Below, piece by piece: positions 24,736 to 32,963 of a stretch of DNA of 42,078 nucleotides. The translations under genes and the position numbers were made by a program. Origin of the DNA: CAIJXJ01 sp964445115 (lineage in GTDB: Bacteria; Pseudomonadota; Gammaproteobacteria; Burkholderiales; Methylophilaceae); contig CAYUJU010000023.1 of the NCBI GenBank assembly GCA_964445115.1, positions 1 to 42,078 of the forward strand. Reading direction: 5' to 3'. Within the stretch, counting starts at the first letter, position 1. Each line of letters opens with the position of its first letter. The notes beneath the pieces are model-generated. The model was not told the origin of the DNA and searched no databases. It saw only the letters and a list, made by a program, of their open reading frames with translations.

Positions 24736-26923
24736 GCGTGATCCGGTCGAACGGCATGCTGCGCAGGCGCTTGCCGGTGAGCTTGAACACCGCGTTCGCG
24801 ACCGCAGGAGCGATCGGCGGCGTGCCCGGCTCGCCGATCCCGGTCGGGGGCGCCTCGCTCGGCAGAATATGCACTTCGACTTTCGGCATCTCGGAAAAAC
24901 GCAAGGCGATGTAATCGTGGAAATTGGACTGCATCACACGCCCTTGCTCCATCGTAATCTCCCCATGCAGCGCTGCAGCGAGACCGTACACCACCCCGCC
25001 CTCGACCTGCTGGCGGACCCCGTCGGGGTTCACCACCATGCCGCAATCCACGGCGCACACCACCTTGTGGACCCGGACCTTGCCATTATCGACAGAAACC
25101 TCTGCAACTTCGGCGACATAACTGTCAAAGGAAAGATGCACGGCCACGCCGTAGGCATGCCCTGCCGGCAACACCGTCTTGCCCCAGCCGGCCTTCTCGG
25201 CCGCCAGTTTCAGCACCCCGGCATACCGCGAGGAAGGCTCCAGCAGCGACAGGCGGTATTGCACCGGATCCTGCCCGGCCAGGTGTGCCAGCTCGTCCAT
25301 CATGGTTTCCACTACGAATGCCGTGTGGGAGTGACCAACAGAGCGCCACCATTGGACCGGGACCTGGTTTTTGGGGCTGTGCAAACCGACTTCCAGATTG
25401 GGGATCCGGTAAGGCAAGTGGGCCGCGCCTTCAACGGACATGGCGTCGATACCGTCCTTGATCATGAAAGGTTCGAACGGCGTGCCAGCGGCAATGGACT
25501 GGCCGACGATGGTGTGCTTCCAGGCCGTGGGCTTGCCATCCGCACCGATCGCCGCTTCGATGTGATCAGCCCACATCGGACGGTAGTGTCCGCCACGGGT
25601 ATCGTCCTCGCGCGTCCACACCAGTTTCATCGGCTTGCCGATGACCTTGGCCACCTGCACCGCCTCGATCACGAAGTCCGACACCGGGTTGGCACGGCGG
25701 CCAAAGCCACCGCCGAGGTAAGTGGTATGGATCTTGACCTGTTCCGGCTTCAGGCCGGCTGTCTTGGCCGCCATGGCATGGTCCAGCGTCTGCGACTGGG
25801 TACCGGTCCAGATGGTGCACGCATCAGCCTTGAGATCGACCACCACATTGAGCGGCTCCATCGCGGCGTGCGCGAGATACGGCACTTCGTATTCCGCGCT
25901 GATGACCTTCTGCGCACCCTTCAGCGCTGCGGCGGCATCGCCCTCCTTGCGCGCCGTCAGCCCCGGGGTCTTGGCCAGGGCACGGTAATCCTCGCGCATC
26001 TTGGCGGTGGAAATGCTCGCCCCCGGACCTTCTTCCCATTCGATTTCCAGCAACTCACGCGCGGTCTTGGCCGGCCAGAAACCAGTGGCCGCCACGGCCA
26101 CGCCGGTCGGTACCTGATAGACACCTTGCACGCCCGGCACCTTCTTCGCCTCGGTGGCGTCGAAACGTTTCACCTTGCCCCCAAACACCGGGCTGCGTGC
26201 CACCAGCACGGTGAGCATGTCCGGGATATAGACGTCGAGGCCGAACTGGGCGCGACCGGTGATCTTCTCCGGCGTATCGAGGCGCTTGATCGGTTTGCCG
26301 ATCAGTTTGAAGTCCTTGGGTGACTTCAGCGTCACTTCCTTGGGCAGTTCCAGCTTGGCTGCGGCATCGGCCACGGCGCCGAAGCCCACGCTGCGACCAG
26401 ACGCCGCATGGATCACGCGGCTATTCTCGGCATGGCATTCCGCTTCCGGCACGCCCCACTGGGCGGCAGCAGCGCGGATCAGCAAGATCCGTGCGCTGGC
26501 GCCAACACGGCGCAGCTGTTCCCACGACGACGGGATACTGGAACTGCCGCCGGTGATCTGCATGCCGAAGGTAGTGTGGTTGTACACCTGCGCGACCGGG
26601 GCCGATTCCACGCGGATACGGTTCCAGTCAGCCTCCAGTTCTTCCGCCACCAGCATGGGCAGCGAAGTGTAGACGCCCTGCCCCATTTCCGATTTGTTCA
26701 CCACTACGGTAATGGTGTCGTCTGCAGCGATGCGGATAAACGCGTTGGGAGGATAGACCTGCGGTTTGGGAGGTTCGAGACCTGCCTCGGCCAGCGCGCG
26801 GCCGGATTTCATCGGCAGGTAGAAGCCGATTACCAGCCCGCCCATGAGGGCGACGGAATCCTTGAGGAACTTGCGGCGGCTGGGAACTGCAGTCGTGCTC
26901 GGTGTCATCGTCGTCGGTTTCAT
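24728..26923 (-). CDS. Molybdenum hydroxylase large subunit (IorB/isoquinoline 1-oxidoreductase beta type)
   Basis: The molybdopterin-binding catalytic subunit of a xanthine dehydrogenase-family enzyme, 731 residues. The start at 26923 is preceded by GGGGAG; a longer upstream reading runs antisense-like through the small-subunit gene and is rejected. A twin-arginine signal (SRRKFLK) followed by a hydrophobic stretch (VALMGGLVIGF) predicts export to the periplasm. Motifs include GGGFGRRANPVSDF, QWWRSVGHSHTAFVVE and GIGEPGTPPIAPAVANAVF, where the GEPG glutamate is the catalytic base. Such enzymes hydroxylate N-heterocycles or oxidise aldehydes. With the IorA-like subunit next door it forms a two-subunit enzyme lacking an FAD subunit, which usually passes electrons to a cytochrome. 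Confidence 0.93.
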   Translation of the reverse strand: MKPTTMTPSTTAVPSRRKFLKDSVALMGGLVIGFYLPMKSGRALAEAGLEPPKPQVYPPNAFIRIAADDTITVVVNKSEMGQGVYTSLPMLVAEELEADWNRIRVESAPVAQVYNHTTFGMQITGGSSSIPSSWEQLRRVGASARILLIRAAAAQWGVPEAECHAENSRVIHAASGRSVGFGAVADAAAKLELPKEVTLKSPKDFKLIGKPIKRLDTPEKITGRAQFGLDVYIPDMLTVLVARSPVFGGKVKRFDATEAKKVPGVQGVYQVPTGVAVAATGFWPAKTARELLEIEWEEGPGASISTAKMREDYRALAKTPGLTARKEGDAAAALKGAQKVISAEYEVPYLAHAAMEPLNVVVDLKADACTIWTGTQSQTLDHAMAAKTAGLKPEQVKIHTTYLGGGFGRRANPVSDFVIEAVQVAKVIGKPMKLVWTREDDTRGGHYRPMWADHIEAAIGADGKPTAWKHTIVGQSIAAGTPFEPFMIKDGIDAMSVEGAAHLPYRIPNLEVGLHSPKNQVPVQWWRSVGHSHTAFVVETMMDELAHLAGQDPVQYRLSLLEPSSRYAGVLKLAAEKAGWGKTVLPAGHAYGVAVHLSFDSYVAEVAEVSVDNGKVRVHKVVCAVDCGMVVNPDGVRQQVEGGVVYGLAAALHGEITMEQGRVMQSNFHDYIALRFSEMPKVEVHILPSEAPPTGIGEPGTPPIAPAVANAVFKLTGKRLRSMPFDRITLA

Positions 26924-27390
26924 TTGGCGCTCCCCTTGAGATCCTCGGCAGCGGTTTGAATGGCCGATCGGATGCGGTTGTAGGTGCCGCAGCGGCAGAG
27001 AATTCCGTCCATCGCGGCAGCGATCTGTGCCTCGCTCGGGCTGGGATTTTCCTTGAGCAGCGCCGTCGCTGCCATGATCTGGCCGGACTGGCAGTAGCCG
27101 CACTGCGGCACATCCACTTCCTGCCAAGCGCCCTGCACCGTCTTGCCGAGGTGGGTTTCAGCCAGCCCTTCGATCGTCGTGACTTGCTTGCCCACGGCCA
27201 TGGACACCGGCGTAACGCAGGAGCGGATAGCCCTGCCGTCGAGATGGATGGTACAAGCACCGCACTGGGCCATGCCACAGCCGTATTTGGTACCGGTCAT
27301 GTGCAGGTGGTCGCGCAGCACCCACAACAGCGGAGTGTTGGGATCGGCCTCGACCTTGACGGGCTTGCCGTTGATGTTGAGTGAAATCAT
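26920..27390 (-). CDS. (2Fe-2S) small subunit of the molybdenum hydroxylase (IorA type)
   Basis: The electron-transfer subunit, 156 residues. The plant-ferredoxin-like cluster uses C38, C43, C46 and C58 (YGCGMAQCGACTIHL, SC). The second cluster uses C97, C100, C132 and C134 (CGYC, CRC), the arrangement of xanthine dehydrogenase/IorA small subunits. It has no signal peptide and would be exported with the Tat-targeted large subunit. Start and stop overlap both neighbours (ATGA each time), so subunit production is tightly coupled. Confidence 0.95.
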   Translation of the reverse strand: MISLNINGKPVKVEADPNTPLLWVLRDHLHMTGTKYGCGMAQCGACTIHLDGRAIRSCVTPVSMAVGKQVTTIEGLAETHLGKTVQGAWQEVDVPQCGYCQSGQIMAATALLKENPSPSEAQIAAAMDGILCRCGTYNRIRSAIQTAAEDLKGSAK

Positions 27391-28379
27391 GTGGTGGTCT
27401 CCTGTGATGGCAGAATCGCCAGGTTGGAATCGGATTGAATTTTCTGGTTTCGAACTTGAATGAGGTGCGCCAGGATGGACACGGCGATTTCCGGCGGCGT
27501 GCGGCTACCGATGTCGAGGCCAACCGGGCCATGCAGGCGAGCGATTTCGTCCGCACTCAGGTCAAACAGCGCCAGCCGCTCGCGGCGTTTAACATTGTTA
27601 CGTAAGGACCCCAGCGCGCCGACGTAAAACGCCGGCGACTTGAGCGCCTCAAGCAGCGCCATGTCGTCCAGTTTCGGGTCATGCGTCAATGCGATGATGG
27701 CGGTACGGCCATCGACCGGCAACGCCAGCACGGCATCGTCCGGCATCTCGGTCATCATGCGGGTATCGGGCACATCCCAGGCGACGCGGTATTCCTCCCG
27801 CGGATCGCAGATGATGACCTCGTAATCCAGCGCCTGTGCCATTCGGGCAAGGTAGAACGAGGTCTGCCCAGCGCCAATGATGAGCAGCCGCCAGCGTGGG
27901 CCGTGCGGCGTGGTAAGGCTGTGTTCGTCGAACGTCACCACGCTGTCGCGGGTGGCCTCGGACAGGGTGACCTGCAGGGGATCAAAACGCAACTGGCGTT
28001 CGACCAGCTCATGGCGACCGATGCGCGCCAGCAGGTCGGCGACCCAGTCGTAGACCAGCACCGGCTCGACCACCAGCTGCAACGTGCCACCGCAGGGCAA
28101 ACCGAAGCGCATGGCCTCCTCGCGCGTCACGCCGTAGGTCAACATTTCCGCACGCACCTCAGGCAGGCGGCCGTGACGGGCACGGTCGGCCAGGTCATCT
28201 TCGATACAGCCGCCCGAGACTGAGCCGATCAACACGCCGTCGGCACGCAGGGCCAGCATGGCCCCGGGCGGGCGCGGGCTGGAGCCAAAGGTGGAAACCA
28301 CCGTCGCCAGCCAGCACCGCAAGCCAGCGCTGCGCCAGGTCTGCAGGGCCTGCAATACGGCATGATCCACGCTATCCAT
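27387..28379 (-). CDS. XdhC/CoxI-family molybdenum-enzyme maturation factor
   Basis: A 330-residue protein needed to insert or sulfurate the molybdenum cofactor of xanthine dehydrogenase-type enzymes. The N-terminal XdhC/CoxI domain (about 10-110) carries TVVSTFGSSPRPPGAMLAL and SVSGGCIEDDL. A C-terminal Rossmann domain (about 160-305) carries LLIIGAGQTSFYLARMA and the conserved YVGALGSLRNNVKRRERL. It lies directly upstream of the small subunit (ATGA overlap) and only 15 bp after the GIY-YIG gene. Together with the MocA-like gene this gives the hydroxylase its own maturation set. Confidence 0.93.
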   Translation of the reverse strand: MDSVDHAVLQALQTWRSAGLRCWLATVVSTFGSSPRPPGAMLALRADGVLIGSVSGGCIEDDLADRARHGRLPEVRAEMLTYGVTREEAMRFGLPCGGTLQLVVEPVLVYDWVADLLARIGRHELVERQLRFDPLQVTLSEATRDSVVTFDEHSLTTPHGPRWRLLIIGAGQTSFYLARMAQALDYEVIICDPREEYRVAWDVPDTRMMTEMPDDAVLALPVDGRTAIIALTHDPKLDDMALLEALKSPAFYVGALGSLRNNVKRRERLALFDLSADEIARLHGPVGLDIGSRTPPEIAVSILAHLIQVRNQKIQSDSNLAILPSQETTT

Positions 28380-28394
28380 GGATGGGTTCCGTCA

Positions 28395-28763
28395 TCAAAG
28401 TCCTCCCAGATATTTGAGATGGCTGCCGCACCCCGCGCGGCAGTCGCTCGCACCAAATCCCGCCATTATGATACGCCCTTCCCCAGCGGCGTTGAGATCA
28501 CATTCTGCCTCATGGGACCGAATCACCTCGGTGACTTCGGCTTCCGGCGCGGCCAACAGGTAATCGACATGCCAGCGCAGGGTTTTCTCACGGCGGAGAT
28601 GGCGGGCGATGCGCGCCTCGAAATGTCGACGCGCGCTGCCGGTGTAACAATACCGCTCCGCCGGAAAATCACACAGCCCCAGCGCGCCGATCCGCAGCCT
28701 GACAGGCGCAGGCAGACGGATCAGCAACTGGTAGGTGATGAAGGGTGGTACGGATTCCGTCAC
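28395..28763 (-). CDS. GIY-YIG/DUF123-type nuclease domain protein
   Basis: A 122-residue protein whose central part reads YCYTGSARRHFEARIARHLRREKTLRWHVDYLL. This is the DUF123 variant of the GIY-YIG fold, in which YxYxGSA and the R..RH..R..K..WH.DY residues form the active site. C-terminal cysteines (ECD, DCRAGCGSHL) match the metal-binding end of this family. The GTG start lies four bases after the old yellow enzyme stop. Relatives are often fused to or near endonuclease III. Its place among redox genes is unexpected, and no DNA-repair partner is nearby. Confidence 0.85.
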   Translation of the reverse strand: MTESVPPFITYQLLIRLPAPVRLRIGALGLCDFPAERYCYTGSARRHFEARIARHLRREKTLRWHVDYLLAAPEAEVTEVIRSHEAECDLNAAGEGRIIMAGFGASDCRAGCGSHLKYLGGL

Positions 28764-28767
28764 GCGT

Positions 28768-29844
28768 TCAGGCCAGGAACGGATAATCCGTATAGCCCTG
28801 CTCGCCGCCGCCGTAGAACGTGGCCTGGTCCGGCGCGTTCAGCGGGGCATCCTTGGCAAAACGCTCGACCAGATCCGGGTTGGCGATGAAGGGCACGCCG
28901 TAGGCCACGGCATCGGCGTGACCAGAGGCGATCACCGCATTGCCGCGTGCCTTGTCGAAGCCACCGTTGGCGATATAGTTGCCACGATAAGCCTTGCGCA
29001 GGCGTTCGAAATCGACCAATTGCGGCGCATCACCGGTCATGCCGACCTCGACCACGTGCAGGTAAGCCAGGTTGAACGGGTTGAGTGCTTCCACCACGTG
29101 ATGGAACAACGCTTCAGGGTTGGAATCGCGAATATCGTTGAACTGGTTGATCGGCGAGAGGCGCACGCCAACACGGTCGGCACCCCACACCTTGGAAACA
29201 GCAGCCACCACCTCGATCAGCAGGCGTGTCCGGTTGGCGATGGAGCCACCATACTGGTCGGTGCGCTGGTTGGTGTTATCACGCAGGAACTGGTCCAGCA
29301 GGTAGCCGTTGGCGCCATGCACTTCGACCCCATCGAAACCCGCCTGCAACGCCAGTTCAGCGGCACGCCGGTAATCCTCGATCACGCCCGGAATCTCCGA
29401 CGCCTCGAGTGCACGCGGCGTGACGTAATCCTGCAGCCCGGTGTAGGTGAATGCCTGTCCAGCAGGCTTGATGGCGGAAGGCGCCACCGGCAGGGCGTTA
29501 TCGGGCAGCAGCGAAGGATGCGAAATCCGGCCCACGTGCCACAGCTGCATGTACACCTTGCCACCCTTGGCGTGGATAGCCTCCACCACCTTTTTCCAGC
29601 CTGCCACCTGCCCGACGCTGTGGATGCCAGGCAGCGCTGGATAGCCGTGCGCCATCGGCGAAATCGGCGTCGCCTCGGTGATGATCAGCCCGGCCGAGGC
29701 ACGCTGCGCGTAATAGGTGACGTTGATCTCTTGCGGCACGTTGCCCGGCACCGCAGCACGGTTGCGGGTCAGCGGTGCCATGACGATGCGGTTCTTCAGT
29801 TCGGTACGGCCGAGTTTGACGGGGGTAAACAGGTCCTGGGTCAT
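28768..29844 (-). CDS. nemA: Old yellow enzyme, N-ethylmaleimide reductase type
   Basis: An FMN-dependent ene-reductase of 358 residues that reduces activated double bonds and nitro groups using NADPH. The ATG at 29844 (MTQDLFTPVKLGRTELKNRI) is preceded by AGGAAG; a longer reading to 29925 adds a non-homologous stretch. The active-site triad is H176, N179 and Y181 in VEVHGANGYLLDQFLRD. Other marks are MAPLTRNRA, QLWHVGRISHP and RTDQYGGSIANRTR. In other bacteria such genes answer to electrophile-sensing regulators; here the divergent LysR is the likely controller. Confidence 0.95.
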   Translation of the reverse strand: MTQDLFTPVKLGRTELKNRIVMAPLTRNRAAVPGNVPQEINVTYYAQRASAGLIITEATPISPMAHGYPALPGIHSVGQVAGWKKVVEAIHAKGGKVYMQLWHVGRISHPSLLPDNALPVAPSAIKPAGQAFTYTGLQDYVTPRALEASEIPGVIEDYRRAAELALQAGFDGVEVHGANGYLLDQFLRDNTNQRTDQYGGSIANRTRLLIEVVAAVSKVWGADRVGVRLSPINQFNDIRDSNPEALFHHVVEALNPFNLAYLHVVEVGMTGDAPQLVDFERLRKAYRGNYIANGGFDKARGNAVIASGHADAVAYGVPFIANPDLVERFAKDAPLNAPDQATFYGGGEQGYTDYPFLA

Positions 29845-29884
29845 CGGGGCTTCCTTTTCTTCGATAGGTTCAATGCAGAAAACA

Positions 29885-30583
29885 TCAGGGTAAATCAAAC
29901 AATAAGGCATGGGCCTGCTTGCCATCGGACAGCGTCAGCATCTCCTCGTTCTCGAGAAACACGCCATCACCATCATGCAGAGTTTCACCGTTCAACACAG
30001 CGCTGCCACCAGCCATCTGCAGGTAGACACGGCGGCCCGGGGAAATCTGGTATTCCAACGGTGCGTCGCCATCCAACAAGGTCGCCAGCACACAGGCGTC
30101 CTGGCGGATCGCGATGGAGCCGTCACGCCCATCCGGTGACGCGACGGGGAGCCATTGGCCACGGCGTGCCTCAGGCGAAACGGCCTGTTGCGCGTAGCGC
30201 GGCTCAGCACCTTGTATGCTGGGCTGAATCCAGATCTGCAGCAAGCGCACCGGCTCGTTGTCCGAGGCGTTGAATTCGCTGTGGTACACGCCCTTGCCGG
30301 CGCTCATGTACTGGATCTCGCCCGCCCGGATGACGGAGCCGTTGCCCATGCTGTCCTGGTGGCGCAGTGCACCCTCAAGAATATAGGTCACGATTTCCAT
30401 GTTGCGGTGTGGATGCATGCCGAAGCCGCCCCCAGGAGCGATACGGTCATCGTTGACTACCCGCAGCACGGAAAACCCCATGTAGTCAGGGTCCCTGTAC
30501 TCGGCGAACGAAAACGTGTGTCGTGCCTGCAGCCAGCCGTGGTCGGCATGCCCGCGCGCATCAGCGCGTCGTATTCGGATCAT
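29885..30583 (-). CDS. Pirin-family bicupin (YhhW/quercetinase-like)
   Basis: A 232-residue bicupin. The N-terminal cupin has the metal ligands HPHRNMEIVTY and, further on, KGVYHSEFN, which match the His/Glu set of YhhW-type quercetin 2,3-dioxygenases. The opening MIRIRRADARGHADHGWLQARHTFSFAEY is typical of the family. Pirins act as oxygenases or as redox-responsive regulators. GAGGAGG precedes the start, which overlaps the stop of the extradiol dioxygenase-like gene (ATGA). The substrate is not known. Confidence 0.92.
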   Translation of the reverse strand: MIRIRRADARGHADHGWLQARHTFSFAEYRDPDYMGFSVLRVVNDDRIAPGGGFGMHPHRNMEIVTYILEGALRHQDSMGNGSVIRAGEIQYMSAGKGVYHSEFNASDNEPVRLLQIWIQPSIQGAEPRYAQQAVSPEARRGQWLPVASPDGRDGSIAIRQDACVLATLLDGDAPLEYQISPGRRVYLQMAGGSAVLNGETLHDGDGVFLENEEMLTLSDGKQAHALLFDLP

Positions 30584-31404
30584 GCGACACCTCCTCTCAA
30601 ATTCCTATCGCCGGGCCAGAACGCATACGCATCCATCGCCAGCATGTTGTGTTCGACACCACGGTACACCGCTTGCGTTTCAACCTGATGACCGGCCGCG
30701 CCCAGCGCCACATAAAAAGGCAACAGGTGCTCGTCGGTCGGATGGGCCTCCACCGCCCCTGGTGCCTGTTGGCGGTACGCCAGCAACGCGTCGATGTCGC
30801 CTTCGTCCAGCCGGGCGTGCACCCAATCCTGAAACGCACCCACATAGGCCGGTGGCTTATCCGCGCCGCGCAACTGATGAAAATGCCCGAGGTTATGCGT
30901 AAGGTTGCCGGACCCGATCACCAGCACGCCAGCCGCACGCAACGGTGCCAACGCCTGCCCCAGTCGGTAATGGTGCTCCGGTCCGAGGTGGGGTTGCACC
31001 GACAGGGTAAATACCGGGACATCCGCTTCGGGGTAGAGGAGGCGCAACGGGATCCATGCGCCGTGGTCCAGCCCGCGCCGGGTATCCAGCGCCACGGCAA
31101 AGCCGGCTTCTTCCAGCAGCGCCCTGGCATCCATCGCCTCCGAAACCGCACCGGCCACTGAATACCGGATGGCATGCAGCGCGGCAGGAAACCCATAGAA
31201 ATCGTGCATCGTCTCCGGGCGTGGCACGACCCCCAACGTCGGCACTGCCGTCTCCCAGTGCGCGGACACTACCAACACTGCCCTCGGCTTCGCCAGGCCG
31301 CGGACAAAGCGCGTCATGGCGACGCCGGCCTCGCCGGGCTGCAGCGCGAAGGTGGGCGCCCCATGCGGGACGAACATTGCGGGTTGTGATGCCTGTTGGA
31401 ACAT
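30580..31404 (-). CDS. YgiD/LigB-family class III extradiol dioxygenase
   Basis: A 274-residue protein resembling YgiD, the 4,5-DOPA extradiol dioxygenase of E. coli. The zinc/iron site is suggested by H14 (FVPHGAPT), H49 (VVSAHWE) and the later GSGNLTHNLGH and PTDEHLLPF motifs. H67 in MHDFYGFP is also conserved. It would cleave catechol-type rings. First gene of the minus-strand run, it starts 104 bp from the divergent LysR gene with a palindrome in between. No Shine-Dalgarno is visible before the ATG. The physiological substrate is not predictable. Confidence 0.92.
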   Translation of the reverse strand: MFQQASQPAMFVPHGAPTFALQPGEAGVAMTRFVRGLAKPRAVLVVSAHWETAVPTLGVVPRPETMHDFYGFPAALHAIRYSVAGAVSEAMDARALLEEAGFAVALDTRRGLDHGAWIPLRLLYPEADVPVFTLSVQPHLGPEHHYRLGQALAPLRAAGVLVIGSGNLTHNLGHFHQLRGADKPPAYVGAFQDWVHARLDEGDIDALLAYRQQAPGAVEAHPTDEHLLPFYVALGAAGHQVETQAVYRGVEHNMLAMDAYAFWPGDRNLRGGVA

Positions 31405-31413
31405 GCGTGCAGT

Positions 31414-31441
31414 TTGACAATTTACTTATTCGGGATAAATA
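31414..31441 (+). promoter_or_regulatory. Putative lysR promoter
   Basis: TTGACA at 31414-31419, a 16-base spacer and TAAATA at 31436-31441. The -35 is perfect and the -10 weak. The -10 lies inside the left arm of the inverted repeat at 31430-31467, which fits repression or autoregulation by the LysR product. Confidence 0.45.
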
Positions 31442-31467
31442 CTCATGCATTAAATTATTTATCCCGA
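31430..31467. promoter_or_regulatory. Perfect 12-bp inverted repeat, probable LysR operator
   Basis: TCGGGATAAATA at 31430-31441 and its exact complement at 31456-31467, with 14 AT-rich bases between. It sits in the 104-bp gap shared by the divergent lysR and extradiol dioxygenase genes. LysR-family proteins often bind such shared dyads and activate one side while repressing their own. Confidence 0.7.
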
Positions 31468-31508
31468 TTATCAGCATAATAAACCCAGTTGGCATAAAGG
31501 ACAGATCC

Positions 31509-32453
31509 ATGGACAAATTGCAAGCCATGCGCGTATTCAATACCGTTGTCGAGTCAGGATCGTTCAGCCGTGCGGCGGACAAGCTGCACATTTCCGCCAC
31601 CGCCGCATCACGACATGTCGCCGAGTTGGAAAAGCATCTTGGAGCCCAGTTGCTGCAACGCTCCACCCGCCGACTGCACCTGACCGAGATTGGCGCGAAC
31701 TATTACGACCGCTGCCGCCTAATCCTCACCGAGGTGGAAGAAGCCGAGGCGCAGGCCGCCAGCGCGGAAAGCCAGCCCAAGGGCATCTTGCGCATCAGCC
31801 TACCCCACAGCTTCGGCCTGCGCTACATCGCCCCGCTGATTCCCGAGTTCAGTAAACGCTACCCGGAACTGCAGTTGGAGCTCAATTTTTCGGACCGGCG
31901 TGTCGACCTGGTGGAAGAAGGCATCGACATGGCCATCCGCATCACCGGCAACCTGAACACCACCCTGGTCGCGCGCAAGTTGGCGCCGGTCAACATGATC
32001 TGCTGCGCCTCGCCCAGCTACCTTGAAGCGAACGGCATGCCGCAGACGCCGGACGAACTGATCCAGCACGATTGCATCACCTACACCTATGCCGCCACGC
32101 CCAACAGCTGGACTTTCCTGCACGCGGGCAAACCAGTCGAAGCCCAGATCAAGGGGCGGGTACGTTCCAACAGCGGTGACCTCGGCCGTCTGGCGGCACG
32201 CGACGGCCTGGGTATCACGACCCTGCCCGATTTCATCATTTGCGACGATCTGCGCGCTGGCGCCCTGCAGCCGGTGTTGCCGGATTATCCGCTGCCGCCC
32301 ATCGACGTGTACGCCGTGTACCTGCCGGGTGCCCGGCGCGCCGGCCGCATCCGCGCCATGGTGGATTATTTGTGGGATGCACTGGGACGCGGCTCGCCAC
32401 CATGGGGCAACTGTACGCAGGGCACGGCACCCTGTTCGGTGCCGGTGAGGTAA
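31509..32453 (+). CDS. LysR-family transcriptional regulator
   Basis: A 314-residue regulator. The winged helix-turn-helix is at about 1-60 (MRVFNTVVESGSFSRAADKLHISATAASRHVAELEKHLGAQLLQRSTRRLHLTEIG), of the CrgA-like subgroup. The effector-binding domain is at about 90-295 (GILRISLPHSFG, DLVEEGIDMAIRI). The start at 31509 fits the family; reading further upstream would run antisense through the dioxygenase gene. The last ~20 residues (PPWGNCTQGTAPCSVPVR) extend beyond most relatives. Its place next to the nine minus-strand genes makes it their likely activator. The inducer is unknown, perhaps a quinone or electrophile. Confidence 0.92.
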   Translation: MDKLQAMRVFNTVVESGSFSRAADKLHISATAASRHVAELEKHLGAQLLQRSTRRLHLTEIGANYYDRCRLILTEVEEAEAQAASAESQPKGILRISLPHSFGLRYIAPLIPEFSKRYPELQLELNFSDRRVDLVEEGIDMAIRITGNLNTTLVARKLAPVNMICCASPSYLEANGMPQTPDELIQHDCITYTYAATPNSWTFLHAGKPVEAQIKGRVRSNSGDLGRLAARDGLGITTLPDFIICDDLRAGALQPVLPDYPLPPIDVYAVYLPGARRAGRIRAMVDYLWDALGRGSPPWGNCTQGTAPCSVPVR

Positions 32454-32492
32454 CGTACAATCCTTGCACACCATTTCATACGCGACCGAGCC

Positions 32493-32960
32493 ATGTCACA
32501 GGAACATTTCCCCCAGGAGCTCAATGTATTCAACCGCGTGACCATCAAGGCCATGCTCTGGCTGAATGGCATCGCCCACATCATCATCGGCCTTGCACTG
32601 GCCGCTTCGGTCATCATGTTCGCCTGGCTGTTCTGGCAGGACGTGCGCGTCGCCGCCACCACCCATAACCTGGTGCATGGTTTCCTGCACGCGCTGGGCA
32701 CCCTGATGCTGCTCTGGATCATCTCGGCGCTGATCACTGCGGAAATCCGCTACCTGCAGGGCAACAAGCTGGAAGTCGACACCTTTGTCGAAGTCGCGAT
32801 GGTGGTCATGGTCCGCAAGCTCATCGTCATGCCGGTTCAGGATGCGACGCCCACGCCTGAAGACCTGGCCATGTGGGTCGGCGCCGCCGTGCTGCTCGGG
32901 GTGCTGTATGCCCTGGTGCGCTGGAGTCAGCAACTGGGTAGCGCCAACGGTAGAAACTAG
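32493..32960 (+). CDS. PsiE-family membrane protein
   Basis: A 155-residue inner-membrane protein with four hydrophobic segments (about 22-48, 60-84, 100-113, 126-143). The core FLHALGTLMLLWIISALITAEIRYLQGNKLEVDTFVEVAMVVMVRKLIV matches the phosphate-starvation-inducible PsiE family, whose function is not established. It ends three bases before nnr. Nothing in the upstream sequence is recognisable as a Pho box. Confidence 0.85.
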   Translation: MSQEHFPQELNVFNRVTIKAMLWLNGIAHIIIGLALAASVIMFAWLFWQDVRVAATTHNLVHGFLHALGTLMLLWIISALITAEIRYLQGNKLEVDTFVEVAMVVMVRKLIVMPVQDATPTPEDLAMWVGAAVLLGVLYALVRWSQQLGSANGRN

Positions 32961-32963
32961 TTC

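Noticed and set aside
24620..26323. 567-codon plus-strand frame
   Set aside because: Antisense to the MocA-like and molybdenum hydroxylase genes; His/Arg-rich shadow product.
28735..30273. 512-codon plus-strand frame
   Set aside because: Antisense to nemA and pirin, both with complete active sites.
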